64,000 nucleotides of DNA from Streptomyces sp. NBC_00102 (GCF_026343115.1 NZ_JAPEMC010000001.1:2418001-2482000); one strand, 5' to 3'. Counted from the stretch's first letter, positions 20,197 to 29,407 are shown. Notes: generated from the letters alone by a model not told the origin. Translations and numbers: made by a program.

Positions 20197-20693
20197 TACG
20201 CGCGCTCAGACAGCGTGCCGGGAGGAGACAGCTGATGGTGCCCGAGGCTGAACTGCAGGACGTCCTCGACGAACTCCAGCGGCTACGGGCCCGGGTACCC
20301 CTCATCGGCGGCGCGCTGGCCGCCAGCACCGACGGTCTGGTGCTGGCCCACGACACCCCGGGCGTGGAGGCGGAAGGGGTCGCCGCCCTGACCGCCGCCG
20401 CGCTCGGTGTCGCGATCAGGATGACGGAGGCGACCGGCCGCGCCGGCTTCCGCGAACTCCTGGTCCGGGGGGAGTCGGGCTACATCGCGACGTACGCCGC
20501 GGGCTCGTCCGCCGTACTGACGCTGCTCGCCGAGGACCGCATCAACGTCGGCCGCCTCCACCTGGAGGGCCGCAGGGCGAGCGCCCGGGTCGGTGAGCTC
20601 GTCGACTCCGCCCTGGAGCGCGTCGAGCGGACCCCGCCCCCACCGCCCGCCCGCCCTCCGCATCCCCGTGAGCTGCCGCAACGACCCGTGTAG
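20193..20693 (+). CDS. Roadblock/LC7-domain protein (MglB-like)
   Basis: 166-residue protein with a Roadblock/LC7 domain over residues ~18-135 (ELQDVLDELQRLRARVPLIGGALAASTDGLVLA, then ESGYIATYAAGSSAVLTLLAEDRINVGRLHLEGR). It is closer to the MglB/conservon type than its two neighbours. A Pro-rich tail (TPPPPPARPPHP) ends it. Start GTG 20193 overlaps the previous stop as GTGA. Confidence 0.8.
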   Translation: MIRALRQRAGRRQLMVPEAELQDVLDELQRLRARVPLIGGALAASTDGLVLAHDTPGVEAEGVAALTAAALGVAIRMTEATGRAGFRELLVRGESGYIATYAAGSSAVLTLLAEDRINVGRLHLEGRRASARVGELVDSALERVERTPPPPPARPPHPRELPQRPV

Positions 20694-20832
20694 GGCAGGC
20701 CCCGACGGGGGCAGCGGGCCGGGGCGGCGGCGGGTGGGCCGGCGGCCCCCACACTCCACAGCCAGGAACAGAACCATCACACAGAAGAGGATCCGGTCGT
20801 CCCGACCGGTCAGGGAAAGGAAACGAGCACTC

Positions 20833-21207
20833 ATGGCCAACACCGAAACCGCGCTCAAGGAAGCGATGTCGTCCATCGAGGGAACCCTCGGTGTCGCTCT
20901 CGTCGACTACACCAGCGGCATGGCTCTGGGCACCCTCGGCGGCGGCAAGGACTTCAACCTCGAAGTCGCGGCCGCCGGCAACACCGACGTCGTCCGCGCC
21001 AAGCTGCGCACCATGGAGCACCTGGGTCTCAAGGAGGAGATCGAGGACATCCTGATCACACTGAGCGGCCAGTACCACCTGATCCGGCTGCTCAAGACCC
21101 GTGGCAGCAACGGGCTCTTCCTCTACCTGGTCCTGGACGCCAACCGCGCCAACCTCGCGATGGCCCGCCACCAGCTGAAGCGGATCGAGACCGAACTGGA
21201 GGTCTGA
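20833..21207 (+). CDS. Roadblock/LC7-domain protein (small)
   Basis: 124 residues consisting only of a Roadblock/LC7-like domain (MSSIEGTLGVALVDYTSGMALGTLG, IEDILITLSGQYHLIRLLKT, LFLYLVLDANRANLAMARHQLK). It shares the VALVDYTSGMALGTLG pattern with the 18989-19402 protein (AAVVDWTSGLALGTIG), supporting duplication. Start ATG 20833 follows AAAGGAAACGAG. The 139-bp gap before it may carry its own promoter. No GTPase gene is adjacent. Confidence 0.78.
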   Translation: MANTETALKEAMSSIEGTLGVALVDYTSGMALGTLGGGKDFNLEVAAAGNTDVVRAKLRTMEHLGLKEEIEDILITLSGQYHLIRLLKTRGSNGLFLYLVLDANRANLAMARHQLKRIETELEV

Positions 21208-21235
21208 CGACCGCCGCGAACAGCCCGGACGCGCG

Positions 21236-21275
21236 GATGCCGCCGCCCCTTTCGTACGAAGGGGACGGCGGCATC
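21236..21275. terminator. Bidirectional terminator after the Roadblock cluster
   Basis: Inverted repeat with GATGCCGCC/GGCGGCATC outer arms and a CCCCTTTCG/CGAAGGGG inner arm with one mismatch and one bulge. It lies between convergent genes. Confidence 0.8.
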
Positions 21276-21292
21276 GGCATGCCCGGCCCGGG

Positions 21293-21862
21293 TCAGACGG
21301 CGACCCGGCGCGCACCGCCCGCCCGCGCGTCGCCCGCCACCGGCCCGGTCGTCCGGTAGGCCTTCACCTGCTTGCCCGCGGGCCGGCCGCGCTTCACCCA
21401 GTCCGTACGGACCCAGTAGAGGACGTCCTCACGCTGTTCGAGCCGCCCGATGCGGACGGCCCGCAGCAGCAGCCCGGCGCCCGCCCCGGCCAGCACCATC
21501 CCGCCGGCCCCCGGCAGCGCGAAGCCGGCGCCCAGGGCGACCAGGAAGGCGCCGAGCAGCCACCACCGGTACGCCCGCCGCCAGTTCCGCAACGTCACGG
21601 CCCGGTCCTGGAGCACATCGGTGCGCCCCGCCCGGGCGGCCCCCTTCGCCAGCTCCGCGTACCGCTTGACCCCGACCGTCGCCACCAGCGCGAGCGTGAC
21701 GACGAAGAGCGCCGCGCCCGCGAGCAGCCCGATCCGGCGCCCCGTACCGGCGGGGACGAGCGCCCCGACGACGGCCACCAGGAGCCCCGGCCACCATAGG
21801 GGTGCGGCCCCGGCCCGCACGATCACGGCCACCCTCGCCAACGACTGTGCTCCGCGCCCCAT
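21293..21862 (-). CDS. Membrane protein of unknown function
   Basis: 189 residues with about four hydrophobic helices in two pairs: WWPGLLVAVVGALVPAG and IGLLAGAALFVVTLALVATVG, then WWLLGAFLVALGAGFALPG and GGMVLAGAGAGLLLRAVRIG. A charged cytoplasmic loop lies between the pairs and a basic tail contains DVLYWVRTDWVKRGRPAGKQ. No family recognised. ATG 21862 gives a short N-terminus before the first helix. It is monocistronic and convergent with the Roadblock operon. Confidence 0.72.
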   Translation of the reverse strand: MGRGAQSLARVAVIVRAGAAPLWWPGLLVAVVGALVPAGTGRRIGLLAGAALFVVTLALVATVGVKRYAELAKGAARAGRTDVLQDRAVTLRNWRRAYRWWLLGAFLVALGAGFALPGAGGMVLAGAGAGLLLRAVRIGRLEQREDVLYWVRTDWVKRGRPAGKQVKAYRTTGPVAGDARAGGARRVAV

Positions 21863-22014
21863 GTCCGTACCCCTCTCCGCGTTCTCCCGGCGCCTCGGCC
21901 GGGTCCTCTGGGCGCGGAGATTAGTGGGTGTATCTGAGTCCCGTCTGAGAATCGGGAAATCGCACTTCCACATCCGAAGCCGCGCGGAAGCCCGTGGCCC
22001 TCCGGTGACCCCGG

Positions 22015-22881
22015 CTACTCCACGAACAGCCCCCGCGCCGCCGCCCGTGCGTCGAAGGCTTCCAGCCGGGCCTGCGCGTCCGGCAGCCCGTCGCACATGG
22101 CCTCCAGCAGGACCCGGCCGAGCAGCATCGGGGCGCAGGCGGTGTCGAAGGCGAGGCCGGTGCCGACCGGGGCCGGGATGAGCAGGTCGCTGAGCGCGGC
22201 GACCGGGGCGAAGGACGAGTCTGCGACGGTCACCGTGGTGAGCCCCTGGTCCCGTGCGTGGCCGAGGGCGTCCAGGGTCTCCCTGGGGTGGCGGGGCAGC
22301 GCGAAGCAGAGCAGCACCTCGGCGCCTGCCCGGCGGGCGGTGTCGATGCGGTCGTGCAGCATCGAGCCGCCCTCGTCGAGCACCCGGACGTCGGGGTGCA
22401 CCTTCGCGGCGAAGTAGCCGAACCCGCGGGCCTGCGAGGAGGCGGCGCGCAGACCGAGCACCGGCAGCGGGCTCGACGCGGCGAGCAGCCGCCCGGCCCG
22501 CTCCACGGGCTCCGGGTCGGCGAGCAGTTCGGAGAGGTGGCGCAGGTTCTCGATCTCGGCGTGGACGGCCTGCTGGTAGGAGTTGTACGCGTACGGGTCC
22601 TCGGCGCCGGCCTCCCGTCCGGTGTCGGCGGGCACGGCCTCCCGCAGGTATCTGCGGAGCGAGGGATAGCCGTCGAAGCCGAGCGCCACGGCGAACCGGG
22701 TCACGGAGGGCTGGCTGACCCCGGCCAGTTCGGCGAGTTCGACGCTGGACAGGAAGGGGGCGTCGGCGGCCCTGCGCACCAGGGAGTGGGCGATCCGGCG
22801 CTGGGTCGGGGTGAGCCGCCGCCCCTCGAAGAGCCGCTGCAAGCCTGCCGTCGCCGTAGGGGTGGGTCCACTCCCGCCCAT
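22015..22881 (-). CDS. MurR/RpiR-family transcriptional regulator
   Basis: 288 residues. The N-terminal RpiR helix-turn-helix (LTPTQRRIAHSLVRRAADAPFLSSVELAELAGVSQPSVTRF) covers residues ~22-80. A C-terminal SIS sugar-phosphate-binding domain covers ~125-260 (PLPVLGLRAASSQARGFGYFAAKV, AEVLLCFALPRHPRETL). Such regulators respond to phosphosugars or amino-acid metabolites. From memory, RpiR regulators lie near hut genes in several streptomycetes, so a role in hut control is possible but unproven. Start ATG 22881 is a fair choice. Confidence 0.88.
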   Translation of the reverse strand: MGGSGPTPTATAGLQRLFEGRRLTPTQRRIAHSLVRRAADAPFLSSVELAELAGVSQPSVTRFAVALGFDGYPSLRRYLREAVPADTGREAGAEDPYAYNSYQQAVHAEIENLRHLSELLADPEPVERAGRLLAASSPLPVLGLRAASSQARGFGYFAAKVHPDVRVLDEGGSMLHDRIDTARRAGAEVLLCFALPRHPRETLDALGHARDQGLTTVTVADSSFAPVAALSDLLIPAPVGTGLAFDTACAPMLLGRVLLEAMCDGLPDAQARLEAFDARAAARGLFVE

Positions 22882-23465
22882 GCCCTGCCTCCGCACGATC
22901 CGTCGCGGCCGCGATCTGCGCCGTCCCGTCCATTCAGCCAGCAAGCGGTCTGCATGTCCATATACAGGGGACCGGCGGGCGGGCGGGACCGCGGTGGAGG
23001 GTGCTCCGCCCGCTTCGGGACTGGCGTACGTACGCCGGGCGCGCGGCCGACGTCGGCGTAAAGGCGCCAGCCGTCCGCGGAAGCCGTCCGCGGAAGCCGA
23101 TCCGGATGAACCGCGCCGGACGGGCTTCCCCGGGCCGGGGCGTGGCCGAAAGCGCCGACGGCCGGCCGGTGGACCCGGCCGGCCGTGGGCGAAGCATGTC
23201 GCGGGGACCGCCGCACCCCCGGTTGCCCGGGGGGCGGGACGACGGCGGTCCCCGCGAGGGACGCGGTCCGGGTCAGGGCCGGGCGCTCGCGTCCTGGCGA
23301 CTTTGGAGGTCCGGGAGCCGCTCCGTAGTCCATGTCGCCGTCTCGGGTGCCGGCGGGTTTCCCTGCCGACACCCATCAATCTGCCCGACGCGTGTTAAGC
23401 GGGTGCTGCGTGGACGTGACGCGCTCGTACCAGTTCTGCGACGAGCCGCGGGCTGTCGCCGGGGG
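22882..23465. other. Long intergenic region
   Basis: 584 bp between the cystathionine beta-synthase stop and the RpiR start (same strand). It contains one good hairpin (23158-23186) and otherwise GC-rich sequence with no codon-bias signal for a gene on either strand. The first ~100 bp upstream of the RpiR gene, including the AT-rich CATGTCCATATACAG, probably hold its promoter. Confidence 0.4.
23158..23186. terminator. Hairpin downstream of cystathionine beta-synthase
   Basis: Perfect 12-bp stem (23158-23169 with 23175-23186) with a 5-nt loop, about 280 bp past the stop codon; probable terminator of the leftward transcript. Confidence 0.6.
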
Positions 23466-24869
23466 TCAGGCGGTGACGCCGCTCTCCTTGGCCAGGAAGG
23501 AGAGGAGATCCTGCCTGCTCACGACCCCCTTGGGCTTCCCCTCGACCAGCACGATCGCGGCGTCGGCGGCGCCGGAGCCGCTGAGCACGGCCATCAGGTC
23601 CTCGACCGGCTCGCCCGATCCGACCTGGGGAAGCGGCGCCGACATGTGCTTCTCCAGCGGGTCGGTGAGCGAGGCGCGCTTGGTGAAGAGGGCGTCCAGC
23701 AGTTCCCGCTCGACGACCGAGCCGACGATCTCGGCGGCCATCACGTCGGGGTGTCCGGCGCCGGGCTTCACGATGGGCATCTGGGAGACGCCGTACTCGC
23801 GCAGTACCTCGATGGCCTGGCCGACCGTCTCGTCCGGGTGCATGTGGACGAGCGAGGGCATCGGGCCCTCCTTGTGGGCGAGCACCGCGTCGACGCGGGC
23901 GGAGGTGCCGGTGTCCTCCAGGAAGCCGTAGTCGGCCATCCACTCGTCGTTGAAAATCTTGCTGAGGTAGCCGCGGCCGCTGTCCGGCAGCAGGACGACC
24001 ACGACGTCGTCGGGCCCGAGCTGCCGGGCGACCTCCAGGGCGGCGACGACCGCCATGCCGCAGGAGCCGCCGACGAGCAGCCCTTCCTCCTTGGCGAGGC
24101 GGCGGGTCATCTGGAAGGAGTCCTTGTCCGAGACGGCGACGATCTCGTCCGTGACGGTCCGGTCGTAGGCGGACGGCCAGAAGTCCTCGCCGACCCCTTC
24201 CACGAGGTACGGGCGTCCGGAGCCGCCGGAGTAGACGGAGCCCTCCGGGTCGGCGCCGACGACGGTGACCGCGCCCTCGCTGATCTCCTTCAGGTAGCGG
24301 CCGGTGCCGGTGATGGTGCCGCCGGTGCCGACGCCCGCGACGAAGTGGGTGATCCGCCCCTCGGTCTGCTCCCACAGCTCGGGACCGGTGGTCTCGTAGT
24401 GGGAGCGGGGGTTGTTGGGGTTGGAGTACTGGTCGGGCTTCCAGGCTCCGGGCGTCTCACGGACCAGCCGGTCGGAGACGTTGTAGTACGAGTCGGGGTG
24501 CGAGGGGTCGACGGCCGTCGGGCAGACGACGACCTCGGCGCCGTACGCGCGCATCACGTTGATCTTGTCCATGGACACCTTGTCCGGGCAGACGAAGACG
24601 CACTTGTACCCCTTCTGCTGGGCGACGATCGCGAGGCCGACGCCGGTGTTGCCGCTCGTCGGCTCGACGATGGTGCCGCCGGGGCGCAGTTCGCCGCTCG
24701 CCTCCGCCGCCTCGATCATGCGCAGCGCGATGCGGTCCTTCACCGAACCGCCGGGGTTGAAGTACTCGACCTTGGCCAGGACGGTCGCCTGAATGCCGGC
24801 CGAGACGCTCCGCAGCCTGACCAGCGGGGTGTTGCCGACAAGACTGATCATCGAATCGTGGAATTTCAC
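23466..24869 (-). CDS. cbs: Cystathionine beta-synthase
   Basis: 467-residue PLP enzyme that condenses homocysteine with serine to cystathionine (reverse transsulfuration). The fold-type II core has the Schiff-base Lys in YFNPGGSVKDRIALRM (near residue 44), the substrate loop EPTSGNTGVGLA and the PLP-phosphate loop GVGTGGTITGTGRY. The C-terminal ~130 residues are a CBS-domain pair (AHKEGPMPSLVHMHPDETVGQAI ... PIVKPGAGHPDV ... LVEGKPKGVVSRQDLLSFL). GTG 24869 follows GGAG at 6 nt; no N-terminal heme region is present. It is divergent from the SGNH hydrolase gene. Confidence 0.92.
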   Translation of the reverse strand: MKFHDSMISLVGNTPLVRLRSVSAGIQATVLAKVEYFNPGGSVKDRIALRMIEAAEASGELRPGGTIVEPTSGNTGVGLAIVAQQKGYKCVFVCPDKVSMDKINVMRAYGAEVVVCPTAVDPSHPDSYYNVSDRLVRETPGAWKPDQYSNPNNPRSHYETTGPELWEQTEGRITHFVAGVGTGGTITGTGRYLKEISEGAVTVVGADPEGSVYSGGSGRPYLVEGVGEDFWPSAYDRTVTDEIVAVSDKDSFQMTRRLAKEEGLLVGGSCGMAVVAALEVARQLGPDDVVVVLLPDSGRGYLSKIFNDEWMADYGFLEDTGTSARVDAVLAHKEGPMPSLVHMHPDETVGQAIEVLREYGVSQMPIVKPGAGHPDVMAAEIVGSVVERELLDALFTKRASLTDPLEKHMSAPLPQVGSGEPVEDLMAVLSGSGAADAAIVLVEGKPKGVVSRQDLLSFLAKESGVTA

Positions 24870-25009
24870 CGTGTACTCCGGGATCTCCGAGATGGTCCGG
24901 CTCAGAGTATGCGTACGGGCACCACATTGGGCGAAGCGATTGGGCGCAGCCCCCTGCGGGGCAGGTAGGTACGTGTACGGCTGAGTGGCGAGAAGGAGGT
25001 GACCGCAGG

Positions 25010-26179
25010 GTGTCGACGGCGAGAGTGGCACGGCGGATCGCGGCGGGCGCCGCGTTCGGCGGCGGGAGCATCGGGCTCATCGGGGCGGCGACGGTCGGCC
25101 TCGTACTGGCCGAGGTACAGCTCGCGAAGCGGCAGGTGGGCGGCGGTATCGCCCCGGTCCCGCCGAGTGCGGACGGGCGGTACGGCGTCGCCTTCGCCGG
25201 TCCCGCCGATCCGCTCCGGCTGGCTCTGCTCGGTGACTCCACGGCGGCCGGTCAGGGGGTGCGGCGGGCCGGGCAGACCCCGGGGGCGCTGCTCGCCTCG
25301 GGGCTCGCGGCGGTCGCGGAACGGCCGGTGGACATGCGCAACGTGGCCCTGCCGGGGGCCAGGTCGGACGATCTGGAGCGCCAGGTGGCCCTGCTGCTGG
25401 CCGATCCGTCGCGCCGTCCGGACGTCTGCGTGATCATGATCGGCGCCAACGACGTCACCCACCGGATGCCCGCCACGCAGTCGGTGCGCTGTCTGACCAC
25501 CGCCGTGCGCAGGCTGCGGACGGCGGGCGCGGAGGTGGTCGTGGCGACCTGCCCGGACCTCGGCACGATCGAGCCGGTCTACCAGCCGCTGCGGTACCTG
25601 GCCCGCCGGGTCAGCCGGCAGCTGGCGGCGGCGCAGACGATCGGCGCGGTGGAGCAGGGCGGGCGCACGGTCTCGCTGGGCGACCTGCTGGGGCCGGAGT
25701 TCGAGGCCAACCCGCGCGAGCTCTTCGGCCCGGACAACTACCACCCCTCCGCCGAGGGGTACGCGACCGCGTCGATGGCGGTGCTGCCGACGCTCTGCGC
25801 GGCGCTCGGGCTCTGGCCGGAGACGGACCACCTCGACGGCTCGCGGCGCGAGGACATGCTGCCGGTGGCGAAGGCGGCCTCGTACGCGGCCCGGGAGGCC
25901 GGTACGGAGGTCACGGGGGCGCGTGCTCCGTGGGCCCTGCTCAAGCACCGCAGGCGGCGGCGTCTGCCCGCGCACACCGAACCGCACCCGCACCCGGAGG
26001 AGCACGCGCCCGAGCGCCCGGAGGAGCTCTCGCCGGAGCAGCCGGCGGAGCCCCGGCCCCCGGGCCAGAGCCCGCCGCCGCAGAGTCCCGCCTCCGGCCC
26101 TGGCACCGGCACCGGCGGCCCGTCCGCTCCCGGGGGCAGCTCCGACGCGCGGGCGCGCGCGGCCCGGCGGCGCCCGTGA
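25010..26179 (+). CDS. SGNH/GDSL hydrolase, secreted or membrane-anchored
   Basis: 389-residue SGNH-fold esterase/lipase. Catalytic blocks are LALLGDSTAAGQGV (Ser), a Gly block in NVALPGARSDDL, MIGANDVTHR (Asn) and GPDNYHPSAEGYA (Asp/His). An N-terminal hydrophobic segment (GAAFGGGSIGLIGAATVGLVLAE) suggests a signal anchor. The last ~90 residues are a low-complexity His/Pro/Glu/Gly tail with an RRRRR stretch. Start GTG 25010 has a near-perfect AAGGAGGTG ribosome site 8 nt upstream. The substrate is unknown. Confidence 0.88.
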   Translation: MSTARVARRIAAGAAFGGGSIGLIGAATVGLVLAEVQLAKRQVGGGIAPVPPSADGRYGVAFAGPADPLRLALLGDSTAAGQGVRRAGQTPGALLASGLAAVAERPVDMRNVALPGARSDDLERQVALLLADPSRRPDVCVIMIGANDVTHRMPATQSVRCLTTAVRRLRTAGAEVVVATCPDLGTIEPVYQPLRYLARRVSRQLAAAQTIGAVEQGGRTVSLGDLLGPEFEANPRELFGPDNYHPSAEGYATASMAVLPTLCAALGLWPETDHLDGSRREDMLPVAKAASYAAREAGTEVTGARAPWALLKHRRRRRLPAHTEPHPHPEEHAPERPEELSPEQPAEPRPPGQSPPPQSPASGPGTGTGGPSAPGGSSDARARAARRRP

Positions 26180-26219
26180 GGATGTCCGCGAGGTCTGCGG
26201 GCGGACCGGGCGAGCACGA

Positions 26220-26235
26220 CTGAGCAAGCGCTTAG
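26220..26235. promoter_or_regulatory. Candidate TetR-type operator of the thiolase gene
   Basis: 16-bp dyad CTGAGCAAGCGCTTAG (arms CT-AGC / GCT-AG, five of eight positions pair) with an embedded AAGCGCTT palindrome, 234 bp upstream of the thiolase start. Sites of this kind precede fatty-acid degradation genes in actinobacteria; the regulator is not identified. Confidence 0.4.
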
Positions 26236-26398
26236 AAAAGAGGTCCGCATCACATGGCCGGGCCGGTGACCCGGGCCTGACGTACGGGTAACTTCCAGAC
26301 AGTGATGCCGGAACGGTCCGGTGGGGTACGCCGCCCGGCGGTGGTGCCGCCGGACCGCCCGACCGGCCGTCCGGTCGTTTCCCGTCCGGCCACGGCCG

Positions 26399-26463
26399 TA
26401 CCGTCGTCGAGCCTTACCGCCGTCGAGCCTTACCGTCGTTGAGCCTTACCGTCCCCTGGAGCC
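26399..26463 (+). repeat. 16-bp tandem repeat abutting the thiolase start
   Basis: Three 16-bp units (TACCGTCGTCGAGCCT type) at 26399, 26415 and 26431, each differing by one base, plus a diverged fourth unit at 26447-26463 that supplies the GGAG ribosome site. The array ends 6 bp before the ATG. Confidence 0.85.
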
Positions 26464-26468
26464 GCGTG

Positions 26469-27689
26469 ATGCCCGAAGCCGTGATCGTCTCTGCCGCCCG
26501 TTCGCCCATCGGCCGCGCCTTCAAGGGGTCGCTCAAGGACCTGCGGGCGGACGATCTGACCGCCACGATCATCCGGACCGCCCTGGCGAAGGTCCCCGAG
26601 CTGGACCCGCGGGACATCGACGACCTGATGCTCGGCTGCGGTCTTCCCGGCGGCGAGCAGGGCAACAACCTGGGGCGCATCGTCGCCGTGCAGATGGGGA
26701 TGGACCACCTGCCGGGCTGTACGGTCACCCGCTACTGCTCCTCCTCGCTGCAGACCAGCCGCATGGCGCTGCACGCCATCAAGGCCGGCGAGGGCGACGT
26801 CTTCATCTCCGCCGGTGTCGAGATGGTCTCCCGCTTCGCCAAGGGGAACTCCGACAGCCTGCCCGACACCCGCAACCCGCTCTTCGCCGAGGCCGAGGCG
26901 CGTACCGCCGCCCGCGCCGAGGCGACCGGCACGGACTGGCACGACCCGCGCGAGGACGGGCTGATCCCGGACGCGTACATCTCGATGGGCCAGACCGCCG
27001 AGAACCTCGCCCGGCTCAAGGGCGTCACCCGCGCGGAGATGGACGAGTTCGGCGTACGGTCCCAGAACCTCGCCGAGGAAGCCCTGAAGAACGGTTTCTG
27101 GGAGCGCGAGATCACCCCCGTCACCACGCCGGACGGCACCGTCGTCTCCAAGGACGACGGCCCGCGCGCGGGCGTCACGCTGGAGGGCGTCTCCGGTCTG
27201 AAGCCGGTCTTCCGCCCCGACGGCCTGGTCACCGCCGGCAACTGCTGCCCGCTCAACGACGGCGCCGCAGCCCTCGTGATCATGTCCGACACCAAGGCGC
27301 GCGAGCTGGGCCTGACCCCGCTCGCCCGGATCGTCTCCACCGGCGTCTCCGGCCTCTCCCCCGAGATCATGGGATACGGGCCGGTCGAGGCCAGCAAGCA
27401 GGCGCTGAAGCGCGCCGGGCTCACCGTGGACGACATCGACCTCGCGGAGATCAACGAGGCGTTCGCCGCCCAGGTCATCCCCTCCTACCGGGACCTCGGC
27501 CTGCCGCTGGAGAAGGTCAACGTCAACGGCGGCGCGATCGCGGTCGGCCACCCCTTCGGCATGACGGGCGCCCGCATCACCGCGACCCTGATCAACAGCC
27601 TGCAGTTCCACGACAAGCAGTTCGGTCTGGAGACCATGTGCGTCGGTGGCGGCCAGGGCATGGCCATGGTCATCGAGCGCCTCAGCTGA
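26469..27689 (+). CDS. Acetyl-CoA C-acyltransferase (thiolase)
   Basis: 406-residue thiolase, which cleaves 3-ketoacyl-CoA (or condenses acetyl-CoA). The active site is complete: nucleophile Cys90 in [14 protein letters not shown], His361 in [14 protein letters not shown] and Cys391 in [11 protein letters not shown]. The internal loop [16 protein letters not shown] is present. ATG 26469 follows GGAG; an upstream in-frame codon at 26439 would start inside the tandem repeat. It is monocistronic. FadA-type (degradative) versus biosynthetic use cannot be decided. Confidence 0.93.
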   Translation: MPEAVIVSAARSPIGRAFKGSLKDLRADDLTATIIRTALAKVPELDPRDIDDLMLGCGLPGGEQGNNLGRIVAVQMGMDHLPGCTVTRYCSSSLQTSRMALHAIKAGEGDVFISAGVEMVSRFAKGNSDSLPDTRNPLFAEAEARTAARAEATGTDWHDPREDGLIPDAYISMGQTAENLARLKGVTRAEMDEFGVRSQNLAEEALKNGFWEREITPVTTPDGTVVSKDDGPRAGVTLEGVSGLKPVFRPDGLVTAGNCCPLNDGAAALVIMSDTKARELGLTPLARIVSTGVSGLSPEIMGYGPVEASKQALKRAGLTVDDIDLAEINEAFAAQVIPSYRDLGLPLEKVNVNGGAIAVGHPFGMTGARITATLINSLQFHDKQFGLETMCVGGGQGMAMVIERLS

Positions 27690-28072
27690 GCCGAGCCGGG
27701 CCGGGCCGGAGCGGGCCCCCGGCCGGGCCGGCAACGGGCCGCACCGAGCCGCACCGGGCCGGGCGGGGGGATTCCCTCCGCCCGGCTCCGCGCGTACCGG
27801 AAGGGGCGCACCCGCCCCCGCACGTACCGGGGACGGGGCGCGCCTGCCTCAGCGGCGCACCGGCGAATCCCACCGAGCCCGCACCGTGACCGAATCTCCC
27901 CCAGGATGTGATGTGGGTCCCCGGGGACCGACGTCGCCGCAGGTCAGAGAGGGTCGGACACACGGGCCGGGACCAAAGTCCTGTCCAGTTCATGACGTTT
28001 TGCACTGACGGTGAGCGGTGGGGCAGGACAAGCTGATGTAGGAAGTCGGGGGTATCGATAGAGACCGGGAGT
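27690..28072. other. Intergenic region
   Basis: 383 bp. The first 200 bp are a GC-rich run of GGGCCG-type imperfect repeats that may fold as a thiolase terminator. The last 100 bp are AT-richer and should hold the promoter of the next gene. No gene seen. Confidence 0.4.
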
Positions 28073-29047
28073 ATGTCAGTGAGCGCCATGTCGTTTGCCC
28101 TGTTGCTGACCACCGCCGCCGCCACGGCCGTGGGCGCCGCTGCCGTGCACACCGCTCGCGGACTGCACCGGCAGGTCGCCGGGCTGCGCGAGGACCTCGC
28201 CCGGGACAGGGAGCACACGCGCACGGTCCCGGCGCAGAGCCGTACCGGTGCGGCCCCCGCCGAGATACGCGCGGCCGTGTCGGAGGCCCTCGCCGAGGAG
28301 CGTGAGCGCGAACTCGCCGAGGCGCGCGCCTTCTGGGCGGCGCAGGAGGCCCGCGACGCGGCCGACGCCCCGTCGCTGCTGGGCGGACTGACCGGCCTGG
28401 GCGAGGACGCCCCGTACTTCCTTCCGCGCCAGGCGGACTTCGCCGGCCTGGAGGCACTGGCCTTCCCGTTCGCCGAGGAGGCCGACGAGACCGGCGAGAC
28501 CGCGTACGCCGCCCACCCGGCCGTCCCCGTCCACCCGGACGACGCGGTCGTGGCCGACGCGATGCGGGAGTTCAGCGAGCTCATGGAGCCGGCCGAGCCC
28601 GGCGAGGCGCCGGCCTCCCGCGAGGTGGCCGGTCCGGGCGAGGAACCGGGGACGGCGGAGTACGCCGACGACTCCCCGGAGCTGGCCGCCGCCCGCCGCC
28701 GGCACCCTTCCCACCCGGACTTCGTGCCGGTGCGCACGCCGGTGATCACGGACCACGAGCGCACGGTGAACCGCCTGGAAGAGCTCGCCCTCACGGGTAC
28801 CGGGCTGACGGACGTACGCCCCGGCCCGCTCGGCACCCTGGACGTGTACGTCTTCGCCGACGGCACCACACTCTGTATGACCCCGGGCCACCGGGAGACG
28901 GCCGAACGGCTGGCGGACTCCCTGCGCGCGGGCGAGCAGCCGTTCCTGCTGGGCGGTTCGGGCGTCTCGGGCGCCTACGCGCTGACCTTCTCCTGCGGCG
29001 CGGAGAACGTCTACATCCTCGCGGACCGGGTCATCGCCTCGTTCTGA
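28073..29047 (+). CDS. Membrane-anchored protein of unknown function
   Basis: 324 residues with one N-terminal hydrophobic segment (MSFALLLTTAAATAVGAAAV), then a coiled-coil-prone basic/acidic stretch to about residue 100 (REDLARDREHTR ... EALAEERERELAEARAFWAAQEA). An acidic low-complexity middle follows, then a compact C-terminal domain (residues ~215-324: DHERTVNRLEELALTGTGLTDV ... LDVYVFADGTTLCMTPGHRETAERL). No family recognised. ATG 28073 follows GGGAG. It is convergent with the small gene at 29074. Confidence 0.7.
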   Translation: MSVSAMSFALLLTTAAATAVGAAAVHTARGLHRQVAGLREDLARDREHTRTVPAQSRTGAAPAEIRAAVSEALAEERERELAEARAFWAAQEARDAADAPSLLGGLTGLGEDAPYFLPRQADFAGLEALAFPFAEEADETGETAYAAHPAVPVHPDDAVVADAMREFSELMEPAEPGEAPASREVAGPGEEPGTAEYADDSPELAAARRRHPSHPDFVPVRTPVITDHERTVNRLEELALTGTGLTDVRPGPLGTLDVYVFADGTTLCMTPGHRETAERLADSLRAGEQPFLLGGSGVSGAYALTFSCGAENVYILADRVIASF

Positions 29048-29073
29048 CCCCCGGCAGGGGCGGGGCGCGGGCC

Positions 29074-29391
29074 CTACGCGAAGGCTTCCGCCGCCGCCTC
29101 CGTCACGTACCGCACGGCCTCGTCCAACTCCTCGGGCGAGGCCGTTTCCAGCGCCATGGCCAGATCGTGGCCGGCCACGGCCACCTGGTCCCCGACGCCG
29201 AACATCCCGCCGTCCGGCATGACGTACGGCTCCCGCCCCGGGCGTTCCAGGCGCTGCGCGCGGGCGCTCAGCTGCCGCGCCACCGCCAGCGCCCGCTCCG
29301 CGGTGCCCTGCTGGAGGCGGCTCTGCGGGGCGGCCCGCAGCCGGTCGGCGAATCGGTCCACGGCGGTGATCAAGGGCGTCGTATCAAGCAC
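29074..29391 (-). CDS. Small soluble protein of unknown function
   Basis: 105 residues, GTG start (LDTTPLITAVDRFADRL), largely helical by composition. Features include LQQGTAERALAVARQLSARAQRLERPG and the turn-rich MPDGGMFGVGDQVAVAGHDLAMAL. Codon bias is that of a real Streptomyces gene. It follows bax1 in the same direction but beyond a terminator, so it probably has its own promoter. Function unknown. Confidence 0.7.
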   Translation of the reverse strand: MLDTTPLITAVDRFADRLRAAPQSRLQQGTAERALAVARQLSARAQRLERPGREPYVMPDGGMFGVGDQVAVAGHDLAMALETASPEELDEAVRYVTEAAAEAFA

Positions 29392-29407
29392 TCCGCGACC
29401 CTAACGC

